DNA of 64,000 nucleotides, from contig JAFKEE010000059.1 of assembly GCA_017307505.1 (NCBI GenBank), positions 1 to 64,000 of the forward strand, given 5' to 3'. The notes under the pieces are model-generated. The model was given only the letters and a program-made list of their open reading frames with translations. It was not told where the DNA came from and searched no databases. Positions 25,762-34,463 of this stretch are shown here, one piece after another. Position 1 is the first letter of the stretch. The number at the start of each line of letters is the position of its first letter. This stretch comes from Acidobacteriota bacterium (GTDB taxonomy: Bacteria > Acidobacteriota > Terriglobia > Bryobacterales > Bryobacteraceae). Both the position numbers and the translations under genes were made by a program.

Positions 25762-27078
25762 ATGGCTCCCCAGATTCAACCCACCCGCCGATCCGCACTT
25801 CAGTCGTTGACCGCCGCCCTCGCGCCGCCCATTGTGCCCTCCACCGTCTTCGGACAATCCTCGCCGTCTAAAAAGATCACGCTGGCCGTCATCGGTACCG
25901 GCAACAACGGCTACGGCATGCTCGAGGAGTTCCTGAAGGACGAGCGCGTCCAGATCGTGGGGGTCTGCGACGTCAACAAGGAAGGGCCCGGCTATTGGGA
26001 CGGCTCCGTGCGCGGCTGGGCGCCAGCGCAACGACTCGTCGAGGAGAAGACCGGCAAGAAGGGTTGCGCCGCCTACCCCGACTACCGGGACGTTCTGCGC
26101 CGCGCGGATATCGACGCCGTCTGCATCTCCGTCCCCGATCACTGGCACGCTCGCATCGCCATCGATGCGGCCCGCGCAGGCAAACAGATCTTCTGCCAGA
26201 AGCCGCTCTCCCTCACCATCCGCGAGGGCCGCCTCATGTCAGACGAAGTCCAGAAAGCAGGAATCGTTTGGCAGACTGGCAGCCAGCAACGCTCCGATCC
26301 CAGCTTCCGCCGAGCGTGTGAGCTCGTCAGGAACGGGCGCATCGGCAAGGTGCACACGGTCCGTGTCGGGCTGCCCGGCGGGGCTCCCGACTTTGGCAAG
26401 GTCGCCAACCAGACCGCCAGCATGCCCGTGCCCGAGGGGTTCGACTTTCCTTTCTGGCTTGGACCCGCGCCCGCAGCGCCCTACTGTCCGGCGCGTGTCG
26501 GCGTGAATTTCCGCTGGAACTTTGACTACTCCGGTGGCCAGCTCACCGATTGGGGCGCGCACCACATCGACATCGCTCAATGGGGTCTGGGCATGGACTA
26601 TTCGGGCCCCGTCGCCATTCGCAACCCCCGCGCGGTATTCGCGCAACACCCCGTCTACAACACAGCGACGGAGTTCTACTTCGAAGCCGTCTACGCGAAC
26701 GGCGTGAAGCTCATTGTCTCCGACAAGGAGAAACGCGGCATCACCTTTGAAGGCTCCGGCGGCTGGGTGTGGGGTGATCGCGGCAAACACCAGGCCAGCA
26801 CGCCGGAGATCTATTCCTCCGTCCTTGGCGAGCGCGAACTACGTCTTTACGAGAGCAGCAATCACAACCGCAACTTCATCGACTGCATCCTCAGCCGCAA
26901 ACCCACCGCCGCTCCGATTGAAGTTGCGCACCGCTCAGTGACCATCGCCCATCTCGGCAACATCGCCCTGCGCACCGGCCGCAGTCTGCTGTGGAACCCG
27001 CATACCGAGCAGATTCTGGATGACCCTGGCGCCAACGATATGCTCGACCGGCCGTATCGTGCCCCCTGGACTCTATAA
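25762..27078 (+). CDS. Exported Gfo/Idh/MocA-family oxidoreductase
   Basis: 438 residues. The N-terminus (PTRRSALQSLTAALAPPIV) resembles a Tat signal. The NAD(P)-binding site is AVIGTGNNGYGMLEEFL. The family signature is FCQKPLSL in place of EKP (Lys kept), and DHWHARIAIDAARAGK and SGGQLTDWGAHHIDIAQWGL are typical of the C-terminal domain. These enzymes use tightly bound NAD(P) to oxidise or reduce sugars; exported ones are abundant in Planctomycetes and Acidobacteriota. The PQQ dehydrogenase gene follows after 10 bp, so the pair is probably an operon for sugar or polyol oxidation. Confidence 0.87.
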   Translation: MAPQIQPTRRSALQSLTAALAPPIVPSTVFGQSSPSKKITLAVIGTGNNGYGMLEEFLKDERVQIVGVCDVNKEGPGYWDGSVRGWAPAQRLVEEKTGKKGCAAYPDYRDVLRRADIDAVCISVPDHWHARIAIDAARAGKQIFCQKPLSLTIREGRLMSDEVQKAGIVWQTGSQQRSDPSFRRACELVRNGRIGKVHTVRVGLPGGAPDFGKVANQTASMPVPEGFDFPFWLGPAPAAPYCPARVGVNFRWNFDYSGGQLTDWGAHHIDIAQWGLGMDYSGPVAIRNPRAVFAQHPVYNTATEFYFEAVYANGVKLIVSDKEKRGITFEGSGGWVWGDRGKHQASTPEIYSSVLGERELRLYESSNHNRNFIDCILSRKPTAAPIEVAHRSVTIAHLGNIALRTGRSLLWNPHTEQILDDPGANDMLDRPYRAPWTL

Positions 27079-27088
27079 GGCACCCACC

Positions 27089-28876
27089 ATGAGGACACAC
27101 AGACTCCTGGCGATATTCGCCTTGGCGTTCAGCCTCGCCGGCCTGCCCCTGTCCGGGCAGCAGCCCTTCATAACCCACTGCGCGGCCTGCCACGGACAGG
27201 ACGGCCGCGGCACGGCCAAGGGTCCCGGACTCGCCATGAACCCACGCATCGCGGTCCAAACCGCGGAGCAGCTGCGTTCCTATCTGGAGCGCGGCAATGT
27301 CAGCGCGGGCATGCCCTCTTTCTCAGACCTGCCGCCGGCCGACCTGCAGGTGCTGGCCCGATACCTCCTCCGCCTGAATGTGGAGACCATCGTGCCGCCC
27401 CCACCCGCCGCCGATGCGGCCCGCAAGACAACCTGGGGACCTCCGCAGCCCGGCGACTGGCGCAGCTACAACGGAGACGATTCGGCCAACCGGTACAGCC
27501 CGCTCAAACAGATCACCACCGCCAACGTTCAGTCGCTCAAGCTGAAGTGGGTCTTCCCGATCCAATACTTTGGGCTGGAGGTGACCCCGCTCGCCGCCGA
27601 CGGCGTGCTCTACGTCACAGGCCCCAACCAGGTGTTCGCTCTCGACGCGCTCACCGGCAGCCCCCTCTGGCATTATTCGCGGCCGCTGAGTCCTGGCATG
27701 GTCGGCGATGCCCGGCTGGGTACCAACCGGGGCGTCGCGCTTCTGGAGGGAAGGCTCTTCTTTGTCACCGACAATGCCCACCTGCTGGCGCTCGATCGTG
27801 GCACCGGCCAGTTGCTCTGGGAGACCACGATGCCGCCTCCTTCGGACGAGAAGCACCACTATGGAGGCACCATCGTCCCGCTGATCGTGAACGGCACGGT
27901 AGTCGCCGGAGTGGCCGGAGGGGACGAGGGCATCCGCGGCTTCGTCGCTGCATTCCGCCCCGATACCGGAGCTGCGGTCTGGCGGCATTGGACCATTCCT
28001 CGCCGCGGCGAACCAGGCATTGAAACCTGGCAGGGGAAGGAACCGCTCTATGGGGGCGGCTCCACCTGGCTGACAGGCTCTTACGATCAGGCGACGGACA
28101 CCCTCTACTGGGCTACCGGCAACCCGTGGCCAGACGGCGACGATCGGGACCGGCCCGGCGACAACCTCTACACCAACTGCGTACTGGCCCTCGACGCAAA
28201 GACGGGCGCGCTGAAATGGCACTACCAGTTCACACCGCACGACGTGAAGGACCGCGATGCCACCGAGCCCAACGTCCTGATCGACACTGTCTACAAGGGC
28301 AAGCCGTCGAAGTTGCTGCTCCATGCGGACCGCAACGGCTTCTTCTATGTCCTCGACCGCACCACCGGCAAACTGCTACTGGCCAAACCGTTTCTCCGCC
28401 GCGTGGATTGGGCCTCGTCCATCGATGCGCAGGGCCGGCCGGTGGTGGTGGATCCCCGCGGCTGCCCGAGCGATGCCGCCAATTGGGACGCCACCGCCTA
28501 CTCGCCGCTGACCCGGCTCTACTATGTCATCGCATTGGAGGAGTGCACTGGCAAGCCCACCGGCTACCCGGACCAGACGGGCCAGCGTTATCTGCGCGCA
28601 CTGAACATTGAGACCGGCGAGATCGTTTGGGAGGTTCCACAACCCGGCGCCGCGCGTGCCAAGACGTGGACCGGCGTCCTCGCCACAGCAGGCGGAGTGC
28701 TCTTCTATGGCCGGCCCAACGGCGGCTTTGCCGCAGTGGATCAGCGCGACGGCAAAACGCTGTGGAACTTCCCCACGAATGTCCGCATGAAGGCCTCGCC
28801 CATGACCTTTACCGTGGGAGGCAAGCAGTTCGTGGCTGTGGCAGCCGGGCCCAACATCCTCTGCTTCGGACTGTGA
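27089..28876 (+). CDS. PQQ-dependent dehydrogenase with N-terminal cytochrome c domain
   Basis: 595 residues from ATG 27089. A signal peptide ends near SGQQ. A class I cytochrome c domain follows (heme site CAACHGQDGRG, axial Met in GMPSFSDL), then an eight-bladed quinoprotein propeller from about residue 125 (WRSYNGDDSANRYSPL, LLWETTMPPP, ALKWHYQFTPHDVKDRDA). It should oxidise alcohols or sugars in the periplasm and pass electrons to the heme. In classical quinohemoprotein dehydrogenases the heme domain is C-terminal; here it is N-terminal, which is seen in this phylum. It is cotranscribed with the Gfo/Idh/MocA gene. Confidence 0.88.
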   Translation: MRTHRLLAIFALAFSLAGLPLSGQQPFITHCAACHGQDGRGTAKGPGLAMNPRIAVQTAEQLRSYLERGNVSAGMPSFSDLPPADLQVLARYLLRLNVETIVPPPPAADAARKTTWGPPQPGDWRSYNGDDSANRYSPLKQITTANVQSLKLKWVFPIQYFGLEVTPLAADGVLYVTGPNQVFALDALTGSPLWHYSRPLSPGMVGDARLGTNRGVALLEGRLFFVTDNAHLLALDRGTGQLLWETTMPPPSDEKHHYGGTIVPLIVNGTVVAGVAGGDEGIRGFVAAFRPDTGAAVWRHWTIPRRGEPGIETWQGKEPLYGGGSTWLTGSYDQATDTLYWATGNPWPDGDDRDRPGDNLYTNCVLALDAKTGALKWHYQFTPHDVKDRDATEPNVLIDTVYKGKPSKLLLHADRNGFFYVLDRTTGKLLLAKPFLRRVDWASSIDAQGRPVVVDPRGCPSDAANWDATAYSPLTRLYYVIALEECTGKPTGYPDQTGQRYLRALNIETGEIVWEVPQPGAARAKTWTGVLATAGGVLFYGRPNGGFAAVDQRDGKTLWNFPTNVRMKASPMTFTVGGKQFVAVAAGPNILCFGL

Positions 28877-28894
28877 CGTGGAGCTTGGGGCGCC

Positions 28895-29653
28895 TCAAAT
28901 CCCGGCGTACCAGGAGTAGCCGACCTCCGACGCAGCGGAGCCAAGCCCCTTGCCGAAACCCTTGAGGGAATCAGTGAGCGTCATCTGGTTGATGAACTTC
29001 ACGCTCTTGTAGCCCAACTGGCGCGGCACTCGGAGCCGCAATGGTCCACCGAACGTTACCGGCAGATCCCCGTCGTTCATGGCCCAGGTGACCAGCGTTT
29101 GGGGGTGCAACGCGTCCGCCATGTCGATACTTTCCCACCATTCGCGATCGAAGGAACGGTAGACCACGAAGCGCGCCTGCGGCAGGACACCCGCTGCGTT
29201 CAATACATCCACCAAAGGCGTGCCAATCCATTCGGCGATGTACGACCAGCCCTCCTCACACACCACCTCAGTGATCTGCCGGCGGACAGGCAACTGCTTC
29301 AGGTCGGACAGGGAGAACGATACGGGCCGGGCGATCATCCCATCCAGGGCAAGACGCCAATCCGCGAAGCCAGCGGCCTGCAAACGCGTGAACTCCGCGC
29401 CCAGCGGGGCGACAGGGTTGGCGAAAGGCGGCTTGGAAATCAGGCTCTTCGGAAACTCACGCGCCAGCGAATTGGCCGTCAACAGACGCTGCGCGGCGTA
29501 GGTCAGGGTCGCTCCGGGGCCATAAAGGCCGCCGCCATCAGGGGGGACCAGTCCATAGCGCTGCGCCAGTTTGGCTGCAGCGGCCAGGCCGGTGAGACCC
29601 GCGGCTGTCGACAACCCGGCGGTCATGAGCTTGCGTCGCGACGTCCTGTTCAC
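28895..29653 (-). CDS. Tat-exported sulfite oxidase-like molybdenum enzyme
   Basis: 252 residues from GTG 29653, which overlaps the cytochrome b stop (GTGA). The N-terminus (SRRKLMTAGLSTAAG) is a Tat signal. The molybdopterin ligand Cys132 lies in EVVCEEGWSYIAEWIGTPL, and SIDMADALHP and GGPLRLRVPRQLGYKSVKFI match the SUOX/MsrP family. Such enzymes reduce or oxidise sulfoxides or sulfite in the periplasm. Its partner at 29650 would supply or take electrons from the membrane, analogous to MsrPQ. It is read from the same mRNA as the cytochrome b. Confidence 0.85.
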   Translation of the reverse strand: MNRTSRRKLMTAGLSTAAGLTGLAAAAKLAQRYGLVPPDGGGLYGPGATLTYAAQRLLTANSLAREFPKSLISKPPFANPVAPLGAEFTRLQAAGFADWRLALDGMIARPVSFSLSDLKQLPVRRQITEVVCEEGWSYIAEWIGTPLVDVLNAAGVLPQARFVVYRSFDREWWESIDMADALHPQTLVTWAMNDGDLPVTFGGPLRLRVPRQLGYKSVKFINQMTLTDSLKGFGKGLGSAASEVGYSWYAGI

Positions 29654-30408
29654 AGACGCTCCCTCGGTCCGGGGACGGTCCCGATGATCATGGCGCGCAT
29701 GCGGATCCGGAATCCCGTCAGCATCACCATTGCGATATGGACGGCCAGGAAAAGCAGCAGGAAGCCGGAGATAAAGAAGTGCAGGGTGCGCGCGGACTGG
29801 CGCCCGCCCAGCAGATTCACACCCGCCGGGATGGCCGAATTGAAGGCCGGCGACATCGCCAGCCCGGTCCAGATCACCAGGGGAAACAGAACGAAGATGA
29901 CGCTCAGATAAGCAGCGCGCTGCAGCACATTGTAAGAGAGGGCATCGTCCGCCGCAGCCGGTTTTCGCCGCAGGTGACTGGCCAGCACGGCCAGGAAGGC
30001 GCGTAGCGACCGGTCCGGCTTGGCGGGTAGGAGGTTGTTCCGGAAGTGCCGAGTCCATACGCCGTAAAGGGAATAGCAGAGACCGGTGAGAACGATGGCC
30101 CAGGCGGACTGGAAATGCAGATACCGGCTCCAGCCATTCTGATCTGGCAGGACGTAGCCGTACCCGGTCGGAACCGAGGCCCGCGAGGCCGGAATGGGAA
30201 TCTGAAACAGCGGAGGAGTTAGTGAGTTGCCAGTTTCTCCCCAATAGAATCGGGGATGGGAGATCAGGATCTCCACGCCGGTAACCAGCAGGGCCAGGAA
30301 GGCAAGGGCGGTGATCCAGTGTGTCACGCGTACGAACACGGAATGCCGCTGCGATGGCGGGTTTCCCAGTGAAGCGGCCTCCGGCATCCCGGAAGGATAA
30401 CACGACAT
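29650..30408 (-). CDS. Cytochrome b561-type membrane subunit, partner of the molybdoenzyme
   Basis: 252 residues; the start could also be ATG 30387, as neither has a good ribosome binding site. Four membrane helices are visible (WITALAFLALLVTGVEILIS; YLHFQSAWAIVLTGLCYSLY; AAYLSVIFVLFPLVIWTGLA; ISGFLLLFLAVHIAMVMLTG). His residues on helices 1, 2 and 4 (VTHWI, LHFQS, AVHIAM) are likely heme ligands. The order and length fit the thiosulfate-reductase/cytochrome b561 family. The stop overlaps the start of the molybdoenzyme gene by 4 bp, so they are coupled. It transfers electrons between quinone and the exported subunit. Confidence 0.85.
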   Translation of the reverse strand: MSCYPSGMPEAASLGNPPSQRHSVFVRVTHWITALAFLALLVTGVEILISHPRFYWGETGNSLTPPLFQIPIPASRASVPTGYGYVLPDQNGWSRYLHFQSAWAIVLTGLCYSLYGVWTRHFRNNLLPAKPDRSLRAFLAVLASHLRRKPAAADDALSYNVLQRAAYLSVIFVLFPLVIWTGLAMSPAFNSAIPAGVNLLGGRQSARTLHFFISGFLLLFLAVHIAMVMLTGFRIRMRAMIIGTVPGPRERL

Positions 30409-30463
30409 CTGGCAAGAACCCAGCAGGAAGTTGCACGGGTGTTGCGGGGCGGGAGCACGATGC

Positions 30464-31579
30464 TCAGGAGCCGCGACTCTGGCGGCTCAGATCCGACCAA
30501 CACCGCAAAGCGTCCGCCGCCAGCTGTCTTGTGAACTCCTCCGCGCCTATGGCTTTCGCAAGCGGCCCCGCCTGCCCGGCCCACATTTGCATGTAGTCCA
30601 CAGATCCGGCCTTCTCGGACGCGGCCCGAAGCGGAGCAACGAAGGTCGCGGCAAAGGGGAATGCCGGCGCGGCCTCGCTCATTGGACCGGATGCCCGCAG
30701 ATAGTGGTTGACGATACCTCGGGCCGGACGGCCGCTGAACAGGTTTGTCAGTGCCGTACCGTTATCCGTCATTTGCTGAATGGCCTGGCGATGCAGGGGC
30801 GAGACACTTGCTTCGGGACAGAGCAAATAGGCCGTACCCAGTTGGAAGCCCGCCGCGCCCAGGGCGAAGGCGGCGACGACTCCACGGCCGTCGGCGATGC
30901 CCCCAGCCGCGATGACGGGGACAGACACCGCGTCCACCACTTGGGGCAGCAGGGCAAAAAGTCCCGCCTGGGTCGCAATGTCCGTCTCCAGGAACATGCC
31001 CCGATGCCCACCGGCCTCGATGCCCTGCACGATGATCGCGTCGCATCCGCGCTCTTCCAGCCACCGGGCCTCCGCCACGCTCGTTGCGGTGGACAGGATG
31101 ATGATGCCTCGCTGCTTCAGACGTTCGACCAAGGCAGGCTCGGGCAGTCCAAAGTGGAAGCTGACGATTTCCGGCATCACTTCTTCCACCACTGCGCAAT
31201 ACTCCGCATCGAAGGGCAGGCGGAGCCGGGGCGCCGGAACCTTCTCGATATCCAGCCCACATTGCTGGTAATGCGGCCGGAGGAACTCCTTCCACTTCTG
31301 CATGGCTGCCTCGTCCGGAGTCTCCATCCGATGGCAGAAGAAGTTGAGATTGATCGGACGTGCATTCTGCACGCGGAAGGTGCGCACCGACTCACGAACA
31401 GCATCCGGACTGAGCAATGCGCAGGCGAGCGAGCCAAGGCCGCCGGCCGATGCGACGGCGCGAGCCAGGGCGACCGTATCCGAGCCGGCCATAGGCGCCT
31501 GAATGATGGGGAGTTCGATATTCAGCAGTTGGAGGAGACGGCGATCGGGCCAGTCCTGCATGAGAATATTTTCCGGCAT
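30464..31579 (-). CDS. Nitronate monooxygenase family protein
   Basis: 371 residues, FMN-binding TIM barrel of the 2-nitropropane dioxygenase/nitronate monooxygenase family. Motifs: PIIQAPMAGSDTVALARAVA at the N-terminus, NLNFFCHRM, GIEAGGHRGMFLET, AAGGIADGRGV and FQLGTAYLLCPEA. It oxidises alkyl nitronates, toxic plant or fungal products, using O2. It is cytoplasmic. ATG 31579 lacks a strong ribosome binding site. It is transcribed alone; the plus-strand open frame over the same DNA is a shadow. Confidence 0.92.
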   Translation of the reverse strand: MPENILMQDWPDRRLLQLLNIELPIIQAPMAGSDTVALARAVASAGGLGSLACALLSPDAVRESVRTFRVQNARPINLNFFCHRMETPDEAAMQKWKEFLRPHYQQCGLDIEKVPAPRLRLPFDAEYCAVVEEVMPEIVSFHFGLPEPALVERLKQRGIIILSTATSVAEARWLEERGCDAIIVQGIEAGGHRGMFLETDIATQAGLFALLPQVVDAVSVPVIAAGGIADGRGVVAAFALGAAGFQLGTAYLLCPEASVSPLHRQAIQQMTDNGTALTNLFSGRPARGIVNHYLRASGPMSEAAPAFPFAATFVAPLRAASEKAGSVDYMQMWAGQAGPLAKAIGAEEFTRQLAADALRCWSDLSRQSRGS

Positions 31580-31816
31580 TGCGATTCCACGACGCCAGGG
31601 CTCGATTGGGTATCAGCCGGCCGATCGGGTGGTTTCAGGCGCCAATCCTCTGGCGGCTCTTCGTCAAATGAGGGACTGGAGACTCGTTTTGTGGTGCGAG
31701 GCGGATGTACAAATCGGTGAGCCGCCGCCTCTCATTTCTGAATGGCGCAATATGTCCCCAGCACTGCGGGGATCGCCACTGTACCACTGGCCGGTCGAAT
31801 TGGGTTAATTTTGATC

Positions 31817-32305
31817 ATGCGAGGTAACAAGGCGCGGCACCGTTCCATCACGGTAACTGTCACGGCTCTGCTGCTCCTTTTCGTGCTCCCCACCCTGGCC
31901 CAATCCACGCGAACCGGCGAGTTGAATGTCCATACACACTGTTCCGTGGACCTGGACGCCGGAAAAACCGAATGCATTGTCACCCTTGACGGAGATGACA
32001 CCGAACTACCAGGCCATCCAATCGGAAAGCACGACGACTTTCGCCTGGAACCGGCCGGGAATCGCCTCTATCTGGTACCCCGGAACGGCGCGCTCCTATC
32101 GAAGACAAGTTCCCGGCAGGCTGGCAAGTCCGGCTGTGAACAAGCCCTCTATGCAAAGAACCGGGTACGGATCGATGGGCTTACGAAGGGCTCGTATCTC
32201 TGCGTCCGGACAAATAAAGCCGGATATGCGGAGTTGCTCATCGAGGAGCCGATCCGGCCAGGCGCGACTCACGTTCGTTTCGGGTTCAGCTCCTGGGACA
32301 GGTAG
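31817..32305 (+). CDS. Small exported hypothetical protein
   Basis: 162 residues from ATG 31817. The signal peptide is clear (ITVTVTALLLLFVLPTLAQS). The mature part is a beta-rich 135-residue domain with Cys residues in HTHCSVDLDAGKTECIVTL, KSGCEQAL and YLCVRTN that may form disulfides. I do not recognise a family. It precedes another exported hypothetical gene by 52 bp on the same strand; the two may form a unit. Confidence 0.55.
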   Translation: MRGNKARHRSITVTVTALLLLFVLPTLAQSTRTGELNVHTHCSVDLDAGKTECIVTLDGDDTELPGHPIGKHDDFRLEPAGNRLYLVPRNGALLSKTSSRQAGKSGCEQALYAKNRVRIDGLTKGSYLCVRTNKAGYAELLIEEPIRPGATHVRFGFSSWDR

Positions 32306-32357
32306 ACCCGACTGCACGCGGAGTCCGAGGATTTGATGGTTATGGTTCCATGGAGGC

Positions 32358-33308
32358 ATGTCTGCGAGTTCCGCAGTGCGGTTCATTCTCCTGACTTCAT
32401 TGGTCGCGTCCCTGATGGGCGCCCAGCCTCTACCCGTCCTCACTGTCTGCGAAATCCTAAGCAAGCCCGCCGAGTATCACGGAAAGAGAGTCATCGCGGT
32501 GGGCGTGTATCAAGGATGGTTTGAGGGGTCCATCCTTTCAGGCAACTGCACGGCGGAGCAGTCCGCCGGAAACGGTGCTGCCTCAAATACCATCTGGTTG
32601 GACCGTGAATCCCGATTCGCCGATGCGCCCGCGCTGGCGACGCCGGATCTTCGAGAGTATCTCTCCTCGATCCTGGCGAAGCGACCGTCCGGAACGGCCT
32701 CCAATCTGGAACTCGTGCTGGACGGCGGATACTCCGATTTGCCCGCCTCTGTCTATGGCCGATTCGAGACCAACAGGCCGCCCCCTGGAACAGTGCCCTT
32801 TATCAGCCCTAAGGGCTTTGGTCATCTCAATGCATATCCCGCGAGGCTCGTCTGCCCGCCGCACGCATCCTGGAGCCTTGTCCCGCCGGATCGGCTCCCA
32901 GCTCTGAAGGCGCTGGACCAAGAGAGGGCGGAGCGTCTCAAACTTGCCACCTGGCACGCCATTCGAATCTCGCTCCGGCAGGAAAATCGGCAAGCCTGGT
33001 TCGTTCAATACGTGAAGGGCCGCTTGTTAACTGAACTGAAGGGCACGATCCTCGAAGCCGATCCAATCGAACATCCGGACCGACTCCTCATCGCGATCGA
33101 GGACTCGCGGTCACCAGAGATCGAACTGAGGCTGGACGGACAACTGAAAAGCCGGGTCGTTCCCGGCTCAGTCGTGGAATTTGAAGGAGTGGCGCTAGCC
33201 TGCGCCTTCGAACCGTTCCTGCTCAAAGTGCAAGCCTCACTGTCGCAGCTCAGAATCTCGGCTCCACGGCCTCAGCCCCGCCTAACGCCCGCCACTCCTC
33301 CGAAGTAA
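32358..33308 (+). CDS. Exported hypothetical protein
   Basis: 316 residues from ATG 32358; a GGAGG lies only 1 bp before it, so the exact start is unclear. A signal peptide (MSASSAVRFILLTSLVASLMG) is followed by an OB-fold-like start, VCEILSKPAEYHGKRVIAVG, a pattern seen in lipoproteins and DUFs of Acidobacteriota. A second similar beta unit may be at about 230-290. No catalytic motif is seen. Function is unknown. Confidence 0.5.
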   Translation: MSASSAVRFILLTSLVASLMGAQPLPVLTVCEILSKPAEYHGKRVIAVGVYQGWFEGSILSGNCTAEQSAGNGAASNTIWLDRESRFADAPALATPDLREYLSSILAKRPSGTASNLELVLDGGYSDLPASVYGRFETNRPPPGTVPFISPKGFGHLNAYPARLVCPPHASWSLVPPDRLPALKALDQERAERLKLATWHAIRISLRQENRQAWFVQYVKGRLLTELKGTILEADPIEHPDRLLIAIEDSRSPEIELRLDGQLKSRVVPGSVVEFEGVALACAFEPFLLKVQASLSQLRISAPRPQPRLTPATPPK

Positions 33309-33415
33309 CTGACCCCACCCGTTAGAGCCTTCCCGCCCTCGGCCCGCTTCGATATAGTGAGAGCGCAATTCCCGCCGGGCATCCTCCAGACCAGGAATTG
33401 CCCAGGAGATCCGCC

Positions 33416-34447
33416 GTGAAAAAAGACACCCCTCGAGAACGCCGCACATTTCTGAAGGCAGGAGGGGCAACCGTTGCCGGCCTCTTCGGCTCCACCGCCC
33501 CGACTGGGGCACAGACCCCGCAGAAACCGGCCATGCCTACTCGCAACCTGGGCCGGACCGGCTACAAAACCGGCATCTTCAGCCTGGGCGGGCAGGCTGC
33601 GCTCGAACGGCCCAACAACGAGGCGGCCGCCGTCCCCATCATCGATCGGGCCCTCGATCTCGGCGTCAACTACATCGACACCTCTTCCATCTACGGCGGC
33701 AAGGACCGCTGGAGCGAGCGCTACGTCGGCCAGGTCATGAAGCGCCGGCGCAACGAAGCCTTCCTCGCCAGCAAGACCAAGGAACGCACACGGGACGGCT
33801 CCCTGCGCATGCTAGAGGAGTCGCTCAAACTCCTCAACACGGATCACCTCGACCTCTGGCAGTTGCACGACATCGGCCTGCCGGAGGATGTCGAGGCGGT
33901 CTTCGCAAAGGGCGGAGCCATGGAAGCACTCCTCCAGGCCCGCGAACAGAAACTGGTCCGCTATCTCGGCGTGACCGGACACTTCCGACCCGAAGCGCTG
34001 GTTCAAGCCATCCAGCGGTTTCCTTTCGACACGATCCTCCTCTCGTTGAACGCCGCCGACAGGTATCACTACAGCTTCCTGGACGAACTTCTGCCTCTGG
34101 CCGTAGAGAAGCAAATGGGCATCATCGGCATGAAGGTCCCCGGACGCGGACGGCTTCTCTCCTGTTGGACCCCGCCGCCGCTGGAACGGCAAAAGCGCTC
34201 CTGGGAAGGCGCCGTCATCGCCACCACACCAGGACCGCTCACGATGCGCGAGGCCATGTCCTACTCGCTCACCCTTCCGGTGAGCACTGTCATCGTTGGC
34301 TGCGACTCCATCGCCCAGCTTGAGGAGAACGTGCAACTCGCCCGGGATTTCACACCCCTCAGCGAGAAACAGATGTCCGCCATCGCGCACCGTGTGGAAC
34401 CCGTCTCCAAACAGGCGCTGTTCTTCCGCTTCGTCAGCCGGGCTTAA
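33416..34447 (+). CDS. Tat-exported aldo/keto reductase
   Basis: 343 residues from GTG 33416, which has AGGAG about 9 bp upstream. The N-terminus contains ERRTFLKAGGATVAG, a Tat signal. The AKR barrel follows: GVNYIDTSSIYGG (Asp and catalytic Tyr), FLASKTKERT (Lys), HLDLWQLHDIG (His), and a C-terminal TVIVGCDSIAQLEEN near the NADPH site. The reaction is reversible NAD(P)-linked reduction of a carbonyl; the substrate is unknown. An exported NADPH enzyme is unusual but common in this phylum, where the cofactor probably travels with the folded protein. Confidence 0.87.
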   Translation: MKKDTPRERRTFLKAGGATVAGLFGSTAPTGAQTPQKPAMPTRNLGRTGYKTGIFSLGGQAALERPNNEAAAVPIIDRALDLGVNYIDTSSIYGGKDRWSERYVGQVMKRRRNEAFLASKTKERTRDGSLRMLEESLKLLNTDHLDLWQLHDIGLPEDVEAVFAKGGAMEALLQAREQKLVRYLGVTGHFRPEALVQAIQRFPFDTILLSLNAADRYHYSFLDELLPLAVEKQMGIIGMKVPGRGRLLSCWTPPPLERQKRSWEGAVIATTPGPLTMREAMSYSLTLPVSTVIVGCDSIAQLEENVQLARDFTPLSEKQMSAIAHRVEPVSKQALFFRFVSRA

Positions 34448-34463
34448 CGCGCCGGTCCGAGCC

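Noticed and set aside
28895-30436. Single 513-residue molybdoenzyme
   Set aside because: The upstream half of this frame is the other reading of the cytochrome b gene. The GTG at 29653 with a GTGA overlap and a Tat signal marks the true start.
30431-31720. Plus-strand open frame of 429 codons
   Set aside because: Antisense to the nitronate monooxygenase gene; no motif.
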